DNA from: Pegoplata infirma
Lineage: Eukaryota; Arthropoda; Insecta; Diptera; Anthomyiidae
NCBI GenBank assembly: GCA_963921195.1
Contig: OY992540.1
Span: 63,496,844-63,560,843 of the forward strand
Direction: 5' to 3'
Length of the DNA stretch: 64,000 bases
The notes below the pieces were generated by a model. The model worked only from the letters and a program-made list of their open reading frames with translations. It did not search any database and had not been told where the DNA came from. Below are positions 20,455-31,610 of the stretch, in pieces. The position numbers were made by a program, and so were the translations under genes. Within the stretch, counting starts at the first letter, position 1, and each line of letters begins with the position of its first letter.

Positions 20455-20660
20455 TAAACAATTATGTTACTTTATATTCACCAGCTGGTGAACAACAGTT
20501 TTATTCACCAACAGGTGAATTATTATCCAAGTTACAAATCGATGTTAAAATCCTTTTTTGTTTTTAAAAAAAGAAAACAGTAATTCTTATTTTCTTTTTT
20601 GTACGTCAAACTGAGGTTGCGTCCTGCAAAATTATAAAATTCAGTGGGCCATGAACAAGA
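20455..20660 (+). repeat. Dispersed repeat R, copy 2
   Basis: aattatgttac, ttcaccagctggtgaa, ttcaccaacaggtgaa, gttacaaatcgatgtt, then aaaacagtaattctta and tcaaactgaggttgcgtcct. It shows the uninterrupted site where copy 1 has its extra 345 bp. Confidence 0.75.
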
Positions 20661-21394
20661 AATACCCACTGACTCTTGATTTATGTCTATTTGATGGTCT
20701 ACTTTCATATGCACAGTGATTTCCAATTATAAATAATTTACTCATAATCAGAAAATTCCCGAAACAATCGTCAGTTCCAAAAATTAATAAATTTTTTGAT
20801 AGCAAAAACTCTTTGAGTATATAATATAAGAATATCCTAATAAAGAAAGTACAGTTAACATAAGTTCTCGTTACGTTTATTCATAATGGGAAACATAAAA
20901 ATGGCCTCGTGCTGAAATAAACGCTTTTATTGCACAATTAAAAGGCGAAATAAATAATTTTATTATTTTTTATACAAATTTTGAGTTAGATTTTGTGACA
21001 TTTTTTATTTTTATTGTTATTGTATAAAATTTCTATTTAAATATTGGGACATTTTTATAACAAAACTTTTTTGCGATATGAAAAGTTTTTGATACACAAT
21101 AAATGCCGTACATTTAAAAACAGTTTTTTGTAAACATTTTGAGTCTCTGAAAGTTTTTTGATAATTCTGATACATTTTTTGTTTAGAAATATTATAAAAA
21201 ATTGTCAAAAAAAATCTGCTGAAAGAAAAAGTAATAAATCAGATTCTACCAGTTTTTTTTTTTTTTAGTATAGAAAAATTCATAATTTAATCGTTTTTCT
21301 AAAAAATTCCTTAATTCTGAGAATTTAGCAATCAATATTACCCATTACAGTTTTTTGACCTCCTGCCCAATAGTAATAGCCTAATAGTCATTTA
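20661..21394. other. AT-rich intronic sequence
   Basis: No repeat family or gene recognised. Short open frames are AT-driven. Confidence 0.4.
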
Positions 21395-21679
21395 TACACT
21401 CAAAAAAATAACTTAGTCAAAATATTAGTAAAAGGTGTTGTAATTTACTTCAACCAAACTTTAGCAAAAAAAATTGTAAAAATTTAACTTTTACATTTTT
21501 TTTTGGCAATTTACTATTGGTAAAATACAAAAATTTTGTGGTACTTTTACTATATTTTCTTGCTAGTTTTTTTTTTATTTTACTATAATTTTAGCAAAAA
21601 TATTAGTATTTTCCTTAAAGAAATGGTAATACTTATTATTTTTTTTTTTCTTAGTTTTAAGAAAAAAAAAAAATTATTT

Positions 21680-21785
21680 AAAGTGTTCTAGTGTGAAAAA
21701 AAACTCATTGCAGATTGATGATGCTGCCAACACCATAGCAAAGTAGCCATCCATCAACTGAATGTGCGCTCAAAAATAGGCTACA
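21680..21785 (+). pseudogene. Decayed histone H1 5' fragment, copy A
   Basis: Similar to copy B over aagtgttctagtgtgaaaaa, gatgatgctgccaacacc, agccatccatcaactgaa and gtgcgctcaaaaatagg, with a deletion relative to B and an in-frame stop. Identified only through its likeness to copy B. Confidence 0.5.
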
Positions 21786-22149
21786 CAATTTTTAGTATTT
21801 TTTACCATATTTTTTGCTAATTTTACCATATTTTTTGCTAATTTTAAATGAAAATTTTTTAAAATTTGCCACCTAAATTGTTAATAAAAAGTTGATAATT
21901 TTGAAAAATTATTTTTTTAAAATGTTAACACATAGTTAGATATCTAATCTTTAATATCCAAAAGTTTTTTTTTTATTTTTTTTTAAATACATGTGAAAAA
22001 AATTAAAAATTCGAAAAAAAATTGTTAAGTTTTTACAAATTTTACCTCAAAATGTAAGAAATTTCTTGTGTAGACTACTACGCAATTCTCATTTGTTCTA
22101 CTTAAGCTAAAAAAAATGCCGCAAAAAAATAAAAAAAAGTGAAGTGTTG

Positions 22150-22355
22150 TTCTTTAAGTTTTTTGTTTAAAGTGTTTAAGTGAAAAAAAAATCATTTTGG
22201 ATTTTGATGTTGTTGGAAGTCAAGTTACTGAAACTACAGCTGCTGAGAAGAAGGCAAAAGAAGATGCTGCCACCATCAAGCCGAAGAATCCATCCAACAA
22301 CTGAAGTAATAGTTGATGCTGCTATTACTACATTTAAAGAACGTGGTGCTCAAAA
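22150..22355 (+). pseudogene. Captured histone H1 N-terminal fragment, copy B
   Basis: From 22200 the frame reads DFDVVGSQVTETTAAEKKAK, then EDAATIKPKNPS. A one-base shift at about 22290 brings in HPTTEVIVDAAITTFKERG. Insect histone H1 starts with a short acidic/Ala-Lys tail, then a HPPT..MVDA.I..LKERGGSS globular-domain start, and the order and spacing here agree. The expected start codon and second residue are changed (ATT TTG GAT where ATG TCG GAT is expected). The preceding aagtgtttaagtg-A-run is shared with copy A and may be 5' UTR. The fragment stops after KERG. It is a non-functional gene capture. Confidence 0.7.
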
Positions 22356-22709
22356 ACAGGCAAACATTTTTTTAGTATATTCACCAAATTTTAAATCAAC
22401 TACTAATCAGAGAAAAAAAATTACCAAATAAAACAGTTTTTTTACCAAATTACAAATTTTTTTATCTATTTCAATTTTACCATTTTTTTTGGTAATTTTA
22501 CCATATTTTTTGATAATTTTACAAGGTTGATTTTTTACAAAAATAAAATGGTATTCTTGTAATTTTACCATTTTTTTTCCTAATTTTTTGATTAGCAAAA
22601 TGGTTTTGCTAATATTACCAAAATTTTTGCAACGTCCAAAACTACAGTTTTTTTTGCTAATTTTAACCATTTTTTTTGCTAGTTTTACAATATTTTTTTT
22701 TTGAGTGTA

Positions 22710-24055
22710 CATAAAAAACACAACATACAGATGTTTTCAAAATATCCAAGTCAAGTCTGTCAAGTACATGTGTTTGGCTGAACTACTATAACATAGAATC
22801 ACAATTTGAAATTGACAAAACCGGGTTAACAATTCTATTGAAATTGTGTTGTGCCATAAAAGACACTTGGTGCTTGGGTAGCTTTCAATTTCAGTATATT
22901 CTCCTATCATTTCTATTATTTTATTATAAAAAACATATAAAGAAAGTGTGTCATATGTTATTCATTTCTCTGTCCTTCAATAAAAATAGGATTTTCTAAT
23001 ACTTTCTTTTAGTTTTATTTTACTAAGTTTGTATAAAACTCATAAATATTTATGACTAGAATTTATAATCATATAAGTACAAATGTTAAGGGACATGCAA
23101 ATGACATGAATGGTCAATTTTTGTGTAGTCTTTATTAGAATTGTGCACTATCAACTTTATATGCATATTTAATGAATTCAATGCATACAAACATAAATGT
23201 TTATAGGTTTATTATGTAGGACAATTTTATAAACAACTTAATTTTTATAAACTGGAAAAAAATATTTGGCATGGTTGTAAGGGTTAAAAAGTATTGGTAT
23301 TTTGAAGTAAGGGAGGTTGGCTGCACATGATCAATTAGGAAATAAAGGCGACAAATTATTATATTCTGTTAGTTTTTCAAAAGCTTTACAAGATCCCTCA
23401 AAGTTACCAACTCTTAGGGCGGATTACTCAATGTCCAGTTAGCTGCTTACTACCGATTTAACGAAGTCTTATCTAAAAATTTGTATGGAAATGTTAAATT
23501 TAACGGAGAGTGATTTTATAACGGATCATTGAATAATCCAGCCTCCATTATACAAACAATTTTTTTTTTTAAATCTTTTAAATATTTTACAAACTACAAG
23601 GTTTTGACAGCTACTACAAGTTTTTGACAGCTTTAACATTTTTCCATTTTTTTTTTTTTAAATTTCCAAGTCTTAAAACTAAAATGAACAATAAACCACT
23701 TTAATCATACTTATCTATAATCTCTATAAACATTGATTAAATGAAGTCATTGCATTCTTTTCATTTATTTAAGAAAAAACTTTAAATCCTTTTTCGAAAG
23801 TTACTACTACATATACTAAATATTTATGTTACTTGAGTATCCTTTAACTTTTTTTGCCCAAAAAAAAGGAAAATCAATGATTTTTATGACTTTCTTCAAG
23901 TTGAGAAAAGAAAACTTTATTTTCTACATACAATCTAATAAACTTTAACTGTACAGTATGCTCTATTAATTGATGGACATTTTATTAAACTTTTTATTTT
24001 TTGAAATGATTCAGTCATTCAGTACACACTCAACCGATAGCTATGAAATTTGAAG
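22710..24055. other. AT-rich intronic sequence with one small inverted repeat
   Basis: Mostly unique-looking. A 136-bp piece at 23417-23552 has inverted ends (ggcggattactcaatg / cattgaataatccagcc) and looks like a MITE remnant. No gene signal. Confidence 0.45.
23417..23552. mobile_element. Small MITE-like inverted repeat
   Basis: Left gggcggattactcaatg and right cattgaataatccagcc are imperfect inverted repeats about 136 bp apart, preceded by TTA. Its GGGCGGATT start resembles that of the Harbinger-like element at 49920. Confidence 0.45.
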
Positions 24056-24059
24056 TCAA

Positions 24060-26760
24060 TGCTTAAATATTTTCCACCTTAATTTTATATAGAAAAAGTC
24101 TCAGATTCCGAGACTTTTTTATAGAAAAAATCTCAATTTCTAAGATATTTTTTCATAGAAAAGGACTCAGATTCCGAGACATTTTTTCTGTAAAAATTCA
24201 GATTCTGAAAAAATTTTCCTATCAAAAAAGTCTTAGATTCTGAAATATTTTTCCTATAGAAAAAGTCTCAGATTCTGAGAACTTTTTTCTAGAGAAAACA
24301 TCTCATATTCGGAGATATTTTTTTTATAGAAAAAGTCTCAGATTCTAAGACATTTGTTCTATTGAAAAAGTCTCAAATTCTGAAATATTTCTTCTATAAA
24401 AAAAAGCGTCAGTAAAAGTATTAGATTTTTCCAATAAAAAGTCTTAGATCCTGAGGTATTTTTCTAAAAAAGTATTAGATTCTTAGACATTTTTTTAAAG
24501 AACTTTTTCAGATTCGGAGAAATTTTTTCTATAGAAAAAGTCTTAAATTTTTTACAGAAAAAGTTTCAAATTCTAAGACATTTCAGATTCTGAAATATTT
24601 TCCTATGGAAAAAGTCTCAGACTCTGAAACAATTTCCCTATAGAAAAATTCTCAGATCCTGAGACATTTTTCTTGTCGAAAGTTACTCAGATTCTAATAC
24701 ATCTTTCCCAGAGAAAATTTCTCAGATTCTAACACATTTTTCCTAAAGAAAAATTCTAAGATTCTGAAACATTTTTGCCATACCAAAAGTCTCAGATTCT
24801 GAGACAGTCTCAGATTCTGAGACTTTTTTCCTAATGCAAAAGTTACAGATTCAGAAAAATTTTTCTAATAGAAAAAGTCTCATATTGTGAGATATTTTTT
24901 TCAATAGAAAAATACCTAATTTTTGAGAAATTCCTCCAACAGAAAAAGCTTCAGATTCTGAGACATCTCCTATAGAAAAAGTGTCATATTTATTCTGAGA
25001 CAGTTTTCGTGTAGAAAAAGCTTCACATCCTTTTTCTATAGAAAAAGTTTCAAAATCTGTGAAATTTTTCATATTAAAAAAATCTCTTAATCTGAGACAA
25101 TTTTCCTACAGACAAAATTTCGAAATTTAAAAAATTTTTCCTAAAAAAACTCTTAGATTCTGAAACATTTTTTTTTTCAGATCCTCTTATGCTGAGACAT
25201 GTTTCATATAGAAAACGTTTCTGATTCTAAAATATTTTTCCTATAGACTTTTTCTAAAGGCAATATCTGATACTTTGTCTGAGACTTTTTCTATAAGAAA
25301 AATATCTCAGAATCTAAGACTTTGTCTATAGGAAAAATGTCTCAGAATCTGAGATTTTTTCTATAAGAAAAATGTCTCAGAATCTGAGATTTTTTCTATA
25401 AGAAAAATGTCTCAGAATCTGAGATTTTTTCTATAAGAAAAATGACTCAGAATCTGAGATTTTTTTCTATAAGAAAAATGTCTCAGAATATGAGATTTTT
25501 TCTATTAGAAAAATTTTACTTTTTTCTATTGCTAAAATTTCTCAGAATCTGTGACTTTTTCTATAAGAAAAATGTCTCAAAATCTTTGACTTTTTCTATA
25601 AGAAAAATGTCTCAGAATCTGAGACTTTTTCTATAAGAAAAATGTCTCAGAATCTGAGACTTTTTCTATAAGAAAAATGTCTCAGAATCTGAGACTTTTT
25701 CTATAAGAAAAATGTCTCAGAATCTGAGACTTTTTCTATAAGAAAAATGTCTCAGAATCTGAGACTTTTTCTATAAGAAAAATGTCTCAGAATCTGAGTC
25801 TTTTTCTATAAGAAAAATGTCTCAGAATCTGAGACTTTTTCTATAAGAAAAATGTCTCAGAATCTGAGACTTTTTCTATAAGAAAAATGTCTCAGAATCT
25901 GAGACTTTTTCTATAAGAAAAATGTCTCAGTAGCTGAGACTATTTCTATAAGAAAAATGTCTTAGAATCTGAGTCTATTTCTATAAGAAAAATGTCTCAG
26001 AATCTGAGTCTATTTCTATAAGGAAAATGTCTCAGAATCTGAGACTTTTTCTACAAGAAAAATTTCCCAGAATCTGAGACTTTTTCTATAGAAAAAATCT
26101 TTAAGGATCTAATTTTTTTCTATAGCAAACATGTGTTTTCTATAGAAAAAATGTCTCAGAATCTGAAATTTTTTTCTTAAGGAAAAATGTCTTAGAATCT
26201 GAGATTTTTTCTTTAAGAAAAGTGACTCAGAATCTGAGACCCTTTCTATAGAAAAAATCTTTTAGGATCTGACTTTTTTATGGGAAACATGTCTTAGAAT
26301 CTGAGACTTTTTTCTATAGGAAAAATTTCTCAGAATATGATACTTTTTCTATAAGAAAAATTAATCAAAATCTGAAACTTTTTCTAATGTCTTAGATTCT
26401 AGACATTTTCTATTTCAGAATCTGATAGTTTTTCTGTAAGAAAAATGTCTAAGAATCTGATACTTTATAAGTATATACCATAAGCAAAATGGCTCACTAT
26501 TTCTATAAGAAAAACATATCATTTTTCTATTAGAAAAACGTCTTAGAATGTGAGACTTTTTCTGTAAGAAAATATCTCTGAATCTGATACTTTTTCAGAA
26601 TGATAAATATTCCAAAATTTGAGGCTTTTTCTATTGGAAGAATGTCTCAGAGCCCGATACTTCTTAGAATCAGAAAGATGTTCCGTAGAAGAAAAGTCAC
26701 AGACTCTAAAAGTTTTTCTATAAGAAAAATATTATAAATTCTAAGACCTTTTTTAACCCT
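24060..26760. repeat. 35-bp satellite array with a central orientation switch
   Basis: The unit is a dyad ctcagaatctgag plus a spacer actttttctataagaaaaat. From 24060 to about 25250 it is read in reverse (tatagaaaaagtctcagatt); from about 25260 to 26760 it is forward. Units at 25600-25920 are almost identical, while units toward both ends decay. Open frames here are repeat artefacts. Confidence 0.95.
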
Positions 26761-26877
26761 TTGACAACCATACATTTTCGACGGAAGTGATTTTGATTTT
26801 CCTTTCATTATTGTGATCTGTAAACTTAAAGAAGTTATGCATTCAAAATTTGGACCCCTTCACCTTCATTTTTACTG

Positions 26878-27690
26878 CACTCAAAAAATTATGTCATTAA
26901 CTGTTTGTAGTTTATTTAAAAAGTTTTCCGTTTAGTCGTTTTTAAAAGAAAAAACATTTGTTTGATGTTCAGTTTTTATTAATGACTACTTCAGTCCTTT
27001 GTTTCAAAAATAACACACTAAAAAATAAAGACTTTCATTAACATTCAATTTTTAAAGTCATTTATTTTTATTCTGTAAGTAAAAACTACTGATTATTCTT
27101 TTGATTTTTAATGATTTGTGTAAGTAATTTTTTTTTAAATTGTTGGTATTTTTTAATGAAATATCATTAGTTTTTACCTACACAAGTCAGTTATTTTATT
27201 GTAGAAAAAAAAATCAAAAAATTATTTATAGAAATATAAAAACATGTTTGTATCAAGCGACTTTGGCACGATGGGTAGAGTGTCTGGCCAGAATGTAGTT
27301 GATTGCGGGATCGATTCCGCAAAAATTTTATTAAAAATTTTAAAAAAAATATTTCAATAAAAAATTGTAAAAAATTACCTACGAAATCATTAATTTTTAT
27401 TGTTTTCGTAGGTTATTTTTTTGAAATTTGTTGGTAAAAATAACAGAACTATCATTAATTTTTAATGTTTTCGTTGGTTATTTTTTTTGAATTTGTTGGT
27501 AAAAAAGAGTGAAAAAAACGTAATTTTTTAATGTTTAATGTTATTTATTTTAGAAAATTTTGTCAACAGTAAAAAATAAATGTTGATGTTTTTAAAACAA
27601 ATGAATAATTACTGGGATGGTTTTCAATTGTTTATTCACTGGTTTTAAGTGTGTTTTTCATTTGTTTTTGCCTACAAAATATTTTGAGTG
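26878..27690. mobile_element. CACTCAAAA-ended TIR element 4, with tRNA-like segment
   Basis: Starts CACTCAAAAAATTATG and ends CAAAATATTTTGAGTG; flanked by TG on both sides, possibly a mutated or alternative dinucleotide target. The inside has ttaatttttaatgttttcgt repeats and a tRNA-like relic (27256-27322). No coding capacity. Confidence 0.6.
27256..27322 (+). pseudogene. tRNA-like sequence captured in a TIR element
   Basis: Box A TGGCACGATGG (27264-27274) and box B GGATCGATTCC (27308-27318) are spaced as in tRNA genes; box B differs from GGTTCGANNCC at one position. The acceptor stem does not close convincingly. A tRNA relic or SINE head. Confidence 0.65.
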
Positions 27691-28107
27691 TGGGACAAAT
27701 TTGCCCCCTTTACGATTACTCAGCTCTGGATAAAAGTTTTTAAATTTCGCTCTGATTTGCAAGATCTGTAACTCATTAGTAATTATTCTGTGAGAAATTG
27801 TCACTCTAATCCCACTTCTTGAGTCTTAATTTCTAAAATATCATCACTAAGATTCCTTAATTTTCCAGAACCTCTAATGCACCTCTAATCCCCCTTCTTG
27901 TGTCTTAATTTCGAAAATATCGGTAGAGACATTACTTAGATTCCTTAATTTTCAAGAATTAAAAAAAAATATTTCTTACGAGTAAATCGTCATATCAAAA
28001 TATTATACGTATTCTTTTTCACCATAGTGTCTGCTGCATTAAAAAAAAACAAATGAAAAGAAAACTTTATGTTCTACTCTTTCTATCTTTTATATCCTTT
28101 TTTGTAG
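27691..28107. other. 3' end of intron 1
   Basis: Contains a short duplicated phrase (cttgagtcttaatttctaaaatatc / cttgtgtcttaatttcgaaaatatc in pieces near 27818 and 27897) and ends in a T-rich tract and tttttgtag acceptor. No gene seen. Confidence 0.5.
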
Positions 28108-29404
28108 ATACTTGAATCACAAAGGTCCAGTGAACGAAATAATGAAAGCAAAACTAACAGCAAAAACACTAGCAACCAGAAAAACCAGAGCAACAGCAGC
28201 AACAGCAGCAACAACAACAATAGCAATGATAGTGAAATGGCTGTTGAGCAGGAAGATGAGGATGATGTTGATAGAAACAAGAACAAACACTTTAAGAAAA
28301 CTAATAATAAAAAGGAAATTTTAAAAGAAAAGAAAACACTAAAAACAAATTACAAGAACAGCAGCAACAACAACAACAAGGACAATATTGACAATAAAAA
28401 CAAAGAAAACAAACAGCAGCAGCAACAACAACATAAAAACAAAATTAAATCGGAAAACAATATTGACTATTCAAATCAATACAACATGTATGATGAAGAC
28501 GAAAAGGAGTTAGAGGACGACGATGATGATGATGAAGAAAAATTTGAAAAGGATGTTATGGATGATGATGAGGATGATGATGACGGAAGTGCTGAATATG
28601 AAAAATTTAAAACAATGCATGAGCAACAACAAAAAGAAAAACAGCAACGGGAAAGAGAACAACAGCAACAACAACAACAAAATAATAATAGTAAACAACA
28701 AAATGAACAGATGCCATCTATGAAGAAATTTAATGAAAGGAAATTTAATATTAGTCCTGACAAGAATGAAAAACTGGTCAATAATCATGATAATACAAAC
28801 AATGATGACAACAGTTATCCTTATGACAATAATAATAATAATAATGATTATGAAATATTCCATTCACATCAAAAGGAGCAGCAGCAACAGCAACAGCAGC
28901 AAGAACAATCACAACCAAAAGAAGATGCTATTGGTGATATTGAAGAAACAGAAAATCAAAATCAAAGTCCTCTAAAAACCACTACCACTATCATAACCAG
29001 CAGCACCAGCAACACCAACACAAACAATGATAGTAAAGATTTTACAAATATTTTTATACCACGTAAAATGAAAAGACACAATGGTGCTGCACGTTTAGAA
29101 GATGCCACCAATAGATACACTAGACAGCAACTACAACAACAGCAGCAGCAACAGCAGGAAAATTCCCAAATTGACATCAATGTTGACACCACCAAAGATG
29201 ACAAAGAATATTTTCATAAGGAAAATGTTGCAAAAATATCATCGCAAGAAGAAACTTTTAAGAAAAAATATTATGACATTTTAAAAGAAAATTCCACACA
29301 AGACCATTATCAGCAGCAGCAACAACCATCAACATCATCACTATCATCAAGAGATTTGACAAACCCAAAGGATTTTAATTTTTACGATGAACATAATGAT
29401 AGAG
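28108..29404 (+). CDS. Large internal exon, Gln/Asn/Asp-rich
   Basis: Acceptor tttttgtag, donor gttagt at 29405. Read in phase 0 it begins ILESQRSSERNNESK and stays open for 432 codons plus one base (phase 1 end). Features in order: a Asn/Ser-rich start; a lysine-rich stretch; an acidic block at 28493-28590 (runs of D and E); polyQ at about 28623-28678, 28880-28905, 29125-29157 and 29310-29325; Asn runs; and a more complex segment at about 29035-29100 with basic IPRKMKRHN. CAG/CAA and GAT/GAC are interspersed, so the runs are encoded by mixed codons and selection on the peptide is plausible. No domain recognised. In-frame continuity from 28108 to the ATG-initiated part at 28237 supports the splice site. 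Confidence 0.85.
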
Positions 29405-29749
29405 GTTAGTAAAAGTTTTTTTAAGGCAACACACACACAGACATACTCATATAAAAAATATATTTATTATTTAAAATTTAATTTAAAGATTAAATAAATG
29501 CTTTTCTTAATGAATTATTTTATTATTAGGTTTTTTGTTTTATGTGTCTAACTGACAAAATTAAATTATTTCGTTTATAAAGATTTTCTATGCTACATCA
29601 TAATAGTCAAATGGGTTTTTCCTTTCATAGATATAATCCATCATCTTTAGTAAATTCCTAAAATAAGTCCTACAATTCATTATATTGGAATTTGTTTTGA
29701 TATGTTATTTTGAGAAACACTGACGTACTTAGGAGATCATAACGTTTCA

Positions 29750-30117
29750 TAAGCAGGACCGTTTTAAAGAATGGCGGGTCCCCCGGGCACACAAGAATTT
29801 GGTGCCCCGCTGGAAAGTAAAAATGACAAAAAAAAAAACATTTTGCCTGCGAATTTTGTACTCTTGCCCAAAATATTAAATCATGATAATGTTTTGCGGA
29901 AGATTTGGGTGTACTTGCCAAAGCAAAGTTTTTTTAGAAAAAATAATGTTATATTACCGTGCAAATCGAATTGAAATATCACTCGAGGACCCCATTAAAA
30001 AACCAAAAGAGCTGTACATTTCGTAAGTGAGTGCAAAAATAAGTGCAAAGAAGTGTTTTTACATTTTGGAGAGTATAAAAGATTCGGCACCAAAGAATAT
30101 ACCACTCTCACTTGTTT
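29750..30117 (-). mobile_element. mini-me-like element, subfamily 3
   Basis: Minus strand: acaagtgagagtggtatatt, decayed hairpin (tttggtgccga), actctccaaaatg, then agctcttttggttttt, the atgatttaatattttggg segment and tgcctgcgaatttt inverted. Extends to about 29750 with a gggtcccccgggcac patch not present in the copy at 17610. Confidence 0.75.
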
Positions 30118-30951
30118 TATGTACATTTAATAAACAAATGGAAAATTTTTATGCGAAAAGCTTAGACTTATGTCCAGTTTTTCTATTACGAATTTTCATT
30201 TTCGTTCGTCCAAATGACATAAGAAAATCAATTTGAGGTTCTGTATTGCGGATGTCATTTTAGTCGAACGAAAACGTAAGAGTTGTCATTTTTCTTCATA
30301 TTTTTCTGTTTCTACAACACGAATTGAAATGTCAAAAACGCCAAAACCACACGAATGAAAAATACCATTCGTTAAGGAGTTTTTTGTGAAATATTTAACA
30401 AAATAAGTGAAAAATGTGAATTTATAACAAAAATAAGTAATATTAATTTATAAAATTAAAAAATGTGAATGTTTTATAACTAAATGCTTTGAAAAAAATG
30501 TGTATTAAAACAAATCAGTGAAAAAAAAGACGGATTTGACCAATTTATATTAACAATTTAAAAGCCACGGGTCATCATACAAATTATTGTTTTCATTTGT
30601 TTTTTATTAAAATTGTGTTAACTTTTTAGCTATAATAAATAAAAAAACTCTGATTTGATTATAATTGCGTTTTTTTTTTATAAACATGAAATTTGATCAG
30701 CTGTTTTCTTTAGCTGATGTGTTGATGTTGCCACTTCGTTTAGTTTAGATAATTTTTGTATGAAAAAAATAAACAAAAACTAAAAAAAAACTTTCTGGCA
30801 ATACTGTAATTTGACAAATGGTCAAGACAAACGTAACTAACGAAAAAAAAATCAAACGAAAATGTTATGGAAACTGATATCATTACGAATTCGTACGGGT
30901 AGCGTTCGTTCGTGTATTGTTTCGTCCGTTTAACAGAAACACCATATTAAT
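30118..30951. other. AT-rich intronic sequence, weak inverted repeats
   Basis: cgttcgt/cgaacgaaaacg words near 30205-30275 and again inverted near 30840-30930 suggest a decayed inverted-repeat element. No coding signal. Confidence 0.4.
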
Positions 30952-31085
30952 GTCTGTTTGTTTACCTTACTACAATTTACTCATTTTTACTACTTTTACT
31001 ACAGCTGGAAATTTTCAGTACAAAAAGTAAACAAAATTTACCAGTTGTAGTAAAAATAGTAAGAAATTTAAGTAAACAAACAGAC
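30952..31085. mobile_element. 134-bp palindromic MITE
   Basis: GTCTGTTTGTTTAC at the left and GTAAACAAACAGAC at the right, continuing into ttactacagctgg / ccagttgtagtaa. Target duplication not clear. Confidence 0.65.
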
Positions 31086-31099
31086 CTTTAGTGAAAAAG

Positions 31100-31610
31100 C
31101 AGTTTTGGTAAAAAAAAATGATTTTTTTTCAAGAAAAACAAAATTGTGTTAAAAAAAATTAATAAACCCAAAATATTTGGTGAAAAAAAATTTTGATGAA
31201 AAAAAGTTTTTGATAATTTTTTGATGTAAAAAAAAAATGATAAAAAAAAATATGAAAAAAAATTGATACAAAAAAATTTGATAAAAAAATTTGACGAAAA
31301 AAAATTTATGAAAAAATACGATAAAAAAAATTTAATAAAAAATAATGAAAAAAAAAATTGGTGAAAAAAAAAATTATGAATAAACAAAAAAATTTACGAA
31401 AAAAAAATTTGGAAAAAAAAAAATTTTTGATAAAAAAAAAAAAAAATTTATGAAAAAAAAATTAATGAAAATAAAAAAAAATTGATGAAAAAAAATTTGA
31501 TGAAAAAAAATTTAATAAAAAAAATTGATAAAAAAAAAATGATGAATAAAAAAGTTTGATGACAAAAAAAAAACTTTTATGAAAAAAATGACGAAAAAAA
31601 AGTTTGATGA
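31100..31610. repeat. (GATGAAAAAAATTT)-type low-complexity tract
   Basis: Irregular repeats of tgatgaaaaaaattt and variants. The mini-me-like element at 31611 is embedded in it, since the same material resumes at 34074. Confidence 0.8.

Larger units (their letters stand above)
21397..22707. mobile_element. CACTCAAAA-ended TIR element 3, carrying histone H1 fragments
   Basis: Ends CACTCAAAAAAA and TTTTTTTTTGAGTG with TA duplications (21395-21396, 22708-22709). The interior is rich in ttttaccatattttttgcta-type words in both orientations. Two tandem segments, about 21680-21785 and 22150-22365, each carry sequence resembling the start of a histone H1 gene. No transposase. The end sequence and TA target agree with elements 1 and 2. 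Confidence 0.75.
17411..28107 (+). other. Intron 1 (10.7 kb)
   Basis: Starts gtaagt and ends with tttttgtag (28099-28107). Filled with mini-me-like copies, a fold-back element, a histone-H1-carrying element, a 35-bp satellite and a tRNA-like relic, which are annotated separately. Confidence 0.7.

Noticed and set aside
28476..28863. Antisense frames rich in Ser, Cys, Leu or Ile
   Set aside because: Shadows of the CAA/CAG and GAT repeats of the real exon at 28108-29404.
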